From the NCBI GenBank assembly GCA_030527645.1, contig JAUNAJ010000004.1:1-64000 (forward strand): 64,000 nucleotides of DNA. The letters are read 5' to 3'. The stretch's first letter is position 1. Each line of letters opens with the position of its first letter. The DNA comes from Lachnospiraceae bacterium (GTDB lineage Bacteria; Bacillota; Clostridia; Lachnospirales; Lachnospiraceae). A model generated the notes under the pieces. That model ran no database searches. It saw nothing but the letters and a program-made list of their open reading frames with translations, and was not told the origin of the DNA. Of this stretch, positions 61,707-64,000 are shown one piece after another. A program made the position numbers and the translations under genes.

Positions 61707-62639
61707 TCAATTCTCAAAGAGAGGTGTGGAATAATATCTGTCTCCGCTGTCCGGAAGAAGTGCAACGATTGTCTTGCCCTCTGACTCTGGACGCTTAGCG
61801 ATTTCGATGGCCGCAGACAGTGCTGCACCGGAGGAGATTCCAACCAGAACACCCTCTAAATGTGCCAGCTCCTTGGCCTCTGTGAAGCAGATCTCATTGT
61901 CCACAGTAAGGATCTCGTCATAAACCTTTGTATTCAGAACCTTCGGAACAAAACCTGCACCGATTCCCTGGATCTTATGAGGTCCCGCCTGTCCTGTGGA
62001 GAGAACGGCGGATGTAAGAGGCTCTACTGCCACGATCTTCACATCCGGGTTTTTGCTCTTCAGATACTCGCCTACACCGGTGATGGTTCCGCCGGTTCCG
62101 ATACCTGCTACAAATACATCAACCTCTCCGTCTGTATCGTTCCAGATCTCGGGACCTGTGGTCTCCAGATGTGCCTTCGGATTGGACGGATTCTCAAACT
62201 GTCCTGTCAGGAAGGCTCCCTCTGTCTGTTCTGTAATCTCTTTTGCTTTTGCGATCGCACCTGTCATACCCTTGGATCCGTCTGTCAGAACCAGCTCTGC
62301 TCCATAGGCCTTCAGGATATTTCTTCTCTCAACGGACATGGTCTCCGGCATGGTCAGGATCAGCTTGTAGCCCTTTGCAGCTGCAGCAGATGCAAGACCG
62401 ATTCCGGTGTTTCCGGATGTCGGCTCAACGATGGTTGCGCCCGGCTTCAGGAGACCTGCTTTTTCAGCGTCCTCGATCATTGCTTTTGCAATTCGATCCT
62501 TTACGCTTCCTGCCGGATTCAGATATTCCAGCTTTACCAGCAGTCTGGCCTTCAATTCATGTTTTGCTTCAATGTTCTTCAGCTCTACCAGCGGGGTATT
62601 TCCTACAAGTTCCAGTGCTCCATTATAAATCTTAGCCAT
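61707..62639 (-). CDS. cysK: Cysteine synthase A
   Basis: A 310-residue PLP enzyme making cysteine from O-acetylserine and sulfide. The PLP lysine is Lys47 in NPAGSVKDRI, TSGNTGIGLA (74-83) binds substrate, and GTGGTITGVG binds the cofactor phosphate. First gene of cysK-metY-rrf2, from a consensus promoter. Confidence 0.96.
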   Translation of the reverse strand: MAKIYNGALELVGNTPLVELKNIEAKHELKARLLVKLEYLNPAGSVKDRIAKAMIEDAEKAGLLKPGATIVEPTSGNTGIGLASAAAAKGYKLILTMPETMSVERRNILKAYGAELVLTDGSKGMTGAIAKAKEITEQTEGAFLTGQFENPSNPKAHLETTGPEIWNDTDGEVDVFVAGIGTGGTITGVGEYLKSKNPDVKIVAVEPLTSAVLSTGQAGPHKIQGIGAGFVPKVLNTKVYDEILTVDNEICFTEAKELAHLEGVLVGISSGAALSAAIEIAKRPESEGKTIVALLPDSGDRYYSTPLFEN

Positions 62640-62711
62640 GATTTTTTCTCCTCTTCTATTATTTTACTTTGTCCATCAGGAATTCTCTATATTTCCTAGC
62701 TGATAAATAGG

Positions 62712-62740
62712 ATTATAGGTATTAACCCTCCGTTTGTCAA
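62712..62740 (-). promoter_or_regulatory. Consensus promoter of cysK with putative Rrf2 site
   Basis: On the minus strand TTGACA (62735-62740) and TATAAT (62712-62717), spacer 17 bases. CCTAT occurs three times across the promoter and early leader and TAATCCTA faces TAGGAAATA downstream, a plausible Rrf2 operator over a strong promoter. Confidence 0.85.
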
Positions 62741-62831
62741 TAGGTTTTTAAAATATTTTTCACTTTTTCATAGGGGTTTAGTAGGAAATTAATTAAAGAA
62801 AAAGAATGACCACCGGATCTTCTCAGTGCAC

Positions 62832-62872
62832 GCAAAAAAGCAGCCATCCCCCTTCGGGCATTGCTGCTTTTT
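62832..62872 (-). terminator. Terminator after the sigma-like gene
   Basis: AAAAGCAGC and GCTGCTTTT flank a partly paired centre (GCCC/GGGG) with a T-run on the minus strand, 70 bases after the stop. Between it and cysK only the promoter region is seen. Confidence 0.85.
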
Positions 62873-62939
62873 GCTGTAGTTCACCGGGAACCTCTCCGGT
62901 CTGATTCAGGTGAGCATACTATACTCTTCCTACTGTAAA

Positions 62940-63698
62940 TTATTCCGGAGTATCCTCCTCATCCTCGGGAACATCCTCTCCCGCGAGTTTCAGGATATCC
63001 GCCGCTTCATCCTCGGAGATGTCCATAAACTGTGCCAACTCATCCAGAAAGACCTTCCGTCCCAGCTCATCCTTCAGAACAGTGATGTTATCCTTCAGTT
63101 CCTCTACCTTTCCAACCATCCGACGGTTCTGCTGCTTCACGTCCTTCAGCTGCTCGGACAGGGTCTCCATTCCCTCTCTGGCAGAGCGAAGCAGTTCCCT
63201 TCTCGCTTCCTCAGGATCCAGCTCTGCCCGACCGATGAGATTGTTGATCCCGATCACCAGAAAAAGATTTCCCTCCTGGATCAGATCCGGCATCAGCACA
63301 TCCGGATGATACAGGTTTCTTGCCATAGAAGGAATCTCCTTCAGCATAGCCTCTGCCAGGCGCTCCCGCGGTTCATCCTCTCCTCTGCGGACTGCAAGGA
63401 TCAGCTCGTCGATCTCCTGCTCCGAATAGACCTTCACTGCTGCCAGTTCTTCCTCATAGGACTTCAGATAGGCCTCTGCCTCAGGGGACAGTTCCACCTC
63501 CTCTTCCTGCTGCTTCTCATATCCCTCGACACGGATTCCTCTGGACAGCAGAAAATCATAGACCAGGTTCAGCTGCTCCTCCTCAAACTCTCCATCGGAA
63601 AAATCCTCTTCTACCGCTTCCCGGCTGATCTGATTTCCCTGCTCCATGGCGCGGCTCATGAGCTGCATCAGCTTTTCCTGAAATTCCTGTTGTGTCAT
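62940..63698 (-). CDS. Truncated sigma-70-like protein
   Basis: A 252-residue acidic protein that resembles parts of the primary sigma factor. Residues 1-58 look like region 1.1 (EQLNLVYDFLLSRGIRVEGY), 70-145 like regions 1.2-2.1 (SPEAEAYLKSYEEE, then DLIQEGN at 138-144), and 217-240 like region 3 (FLDELAQFMDISEDEAADIL). Between them lies a coiled coil (about 165-212). The DNA-melting and -10 recognition part of region 2 (2.3-2.4) and region 4 are missing, so it is unlikely to direct transcription itself; it could bind core polymerase or act as an anti-sigma-like factor. Eleven bases after the Nudix gene. Confidence 0.65.
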   Translation of the reverse strand: MTQQEFQEKLMQLMSRAMEQGNQISREAVEEDFSDGEFEEEQLNLVYDFLLSRGIRVEGYEKQQEEEVELSPEAEAYLKSYEEELAAVKVYSEQEIDELILAVRRGEDEPRERLAEAMLKEIPSMARNLYHPDVLMPDLIQEGNLFLVIGINNLIGRAELDPEEARRELLRSAREGMETLSEQLKDVKQQNRRMVGKVEELKDNITVLKDELGRKVFLDELAQFMDISEDEAADILKLAGEDVPEDEEDTPE

Positions 63699-63709
63699 TC
63701 CGTCACCTC

Positions 63710-64000
63710 TTAATCCTCAAACACCCGTTTGATACTGTCATAATGCAGAAAGATCCCCCTGTCTGCAAACTCCCGGATCTGCTCCAGAGTTGCCAGCATA
63801 TATCCGTCTGCCTCATCCTCCTGAATCTGTACATCGGCCTCCTGGAAATCCAGCACAAAACGATAGACGTCTACAAAATAGTTGTCTCCCTCTCCCGGAT
63901 TTTCCCGATGATAGGTAAAGCGGTATCCATCCCCGCAGCCGGACACATCGAGTCCTGTTTCCTCCTTCAGCTCACGGATGACCGCATCACGGGAGCTCTC
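63710..64000 (-). CDS. Nudix hydrolase, C-terminal part (cut by window end)
   Basis: The frame is open to the window edge. The first visible residues include RELKEETGL, the second half of the Nudix box that binds magnesium, followed by a YRFTYHRENPGEGDNYFVDV strand region. Substrate (a nucleoside diphosphate derivative) cannot be told. Start codon lies beyond 64000; an internal GTG at 63946 is not the start. Confidence 0.85.
   Translation of the reverse strand, partial: ESSRDAVIRELKEETGLDVSGCGDGYRFTYHRENPGEGDNYFVDVYRFVLDFQEADVQIQEDEADGYMLATLEQIREFADRGIFLHYDSIKRVFED

Noticed and set aside
60614-61798. 394-codon frame opposite metY and the end of cysK
   Set aside because: Crosses two real genes on the other strand and has cysteine-rich nonsense composition.
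1-64000. CRISPR arrays, insertion sequences, prophage or rRNA
   Set aside because: No regularly spaced direct repeats, transposase-like or phage-like frames, or rRNA sequence were found on either strand.

Overview
The window reads as a chromosome segment of a Gram-positive Clostridia, most likely family Lachnospiraceae; the genus cannot be named from sequence alone. Reasons: GlgC/GlgD paralogues in tandem, an FtsZ starting with a TTG codon, a DnaD/DnaI replication-loading pair, a PASTA kinase/phosphatase pair, a lysine riboswitch ahead of dapA, strong AGGAGG ribosome sites, and several Clostridia-specific uncharacterised families. Nearly all genes are on the minus strand. There is no phage, insertion sequence, CRISPR array or rRNA; the window is mostly core genome.

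Layout. 1-4450: tRNA-Pro, an RsmF-like rRNA methyltransferase, and glgC-glgD. 4450-9650 (plus strand): murC; a dense DnaA-box cluster; a short leader ORF; then an overlapping operon of a DnaD-like protein, a DnaI/DnaC helicase loader and PRPP synthetase. 9650-15470: a three-gene minus-strand operon of unknown function (1188-aa helical protein, degenerate Hsp70/actin-fold protein, TPR protein). 15460-17690: lysine riboswitch-dapA-dapB. 17765-20847: a lone IolH-like protein and, divergently, typA with a structured leader. 20856-22880: a near-perfect 76-bp palindrome, then a TcaA-like and a YARHG protein. 22998-30733: rpoB-rpoC from their own promoter. 30778-40066: a reduced division/cell-wall (dcw) cluster mraZ-rsmH-ftsL-PBP-mraY-murD-divIB-ftsZ with MraZ operator repeats and a leader attenuator. 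40144-52877: ychF, then the conserved run priA-def-fmt-rsmB-rlmN-stp-prkC-rsgA-rpe-thiN. 53032-58117: glyS, a lipoprotein, purA and purB. 58187-62740: two small conserved proteins, two tRNA-Gly genes, an Rrf2 regulator, metY and cysK. 62832-64000: a truncated sigma-70-like protein and the end of a Nudix hydrolase.

The most notable signals are: (a) five perfect DnaA boxes plus near-matches between murC and the dnaD-dnaI-prs operon, one near-match covering the apparent transcription start; (b) an 18-codon leader ORF ending Pro-Pro-Pro-stop whose proline codons are complementary to the downstream ribosome-binding site; (c) the three-gene operon with a degenerate Hsp70-like protein; (d) a typA leader with mutually exclusive pairings; and (e) intergenic palindromes and a recurring GTTACAGTTCAC motif. 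All functional statements rest on motif reading by eye; no database search was run.
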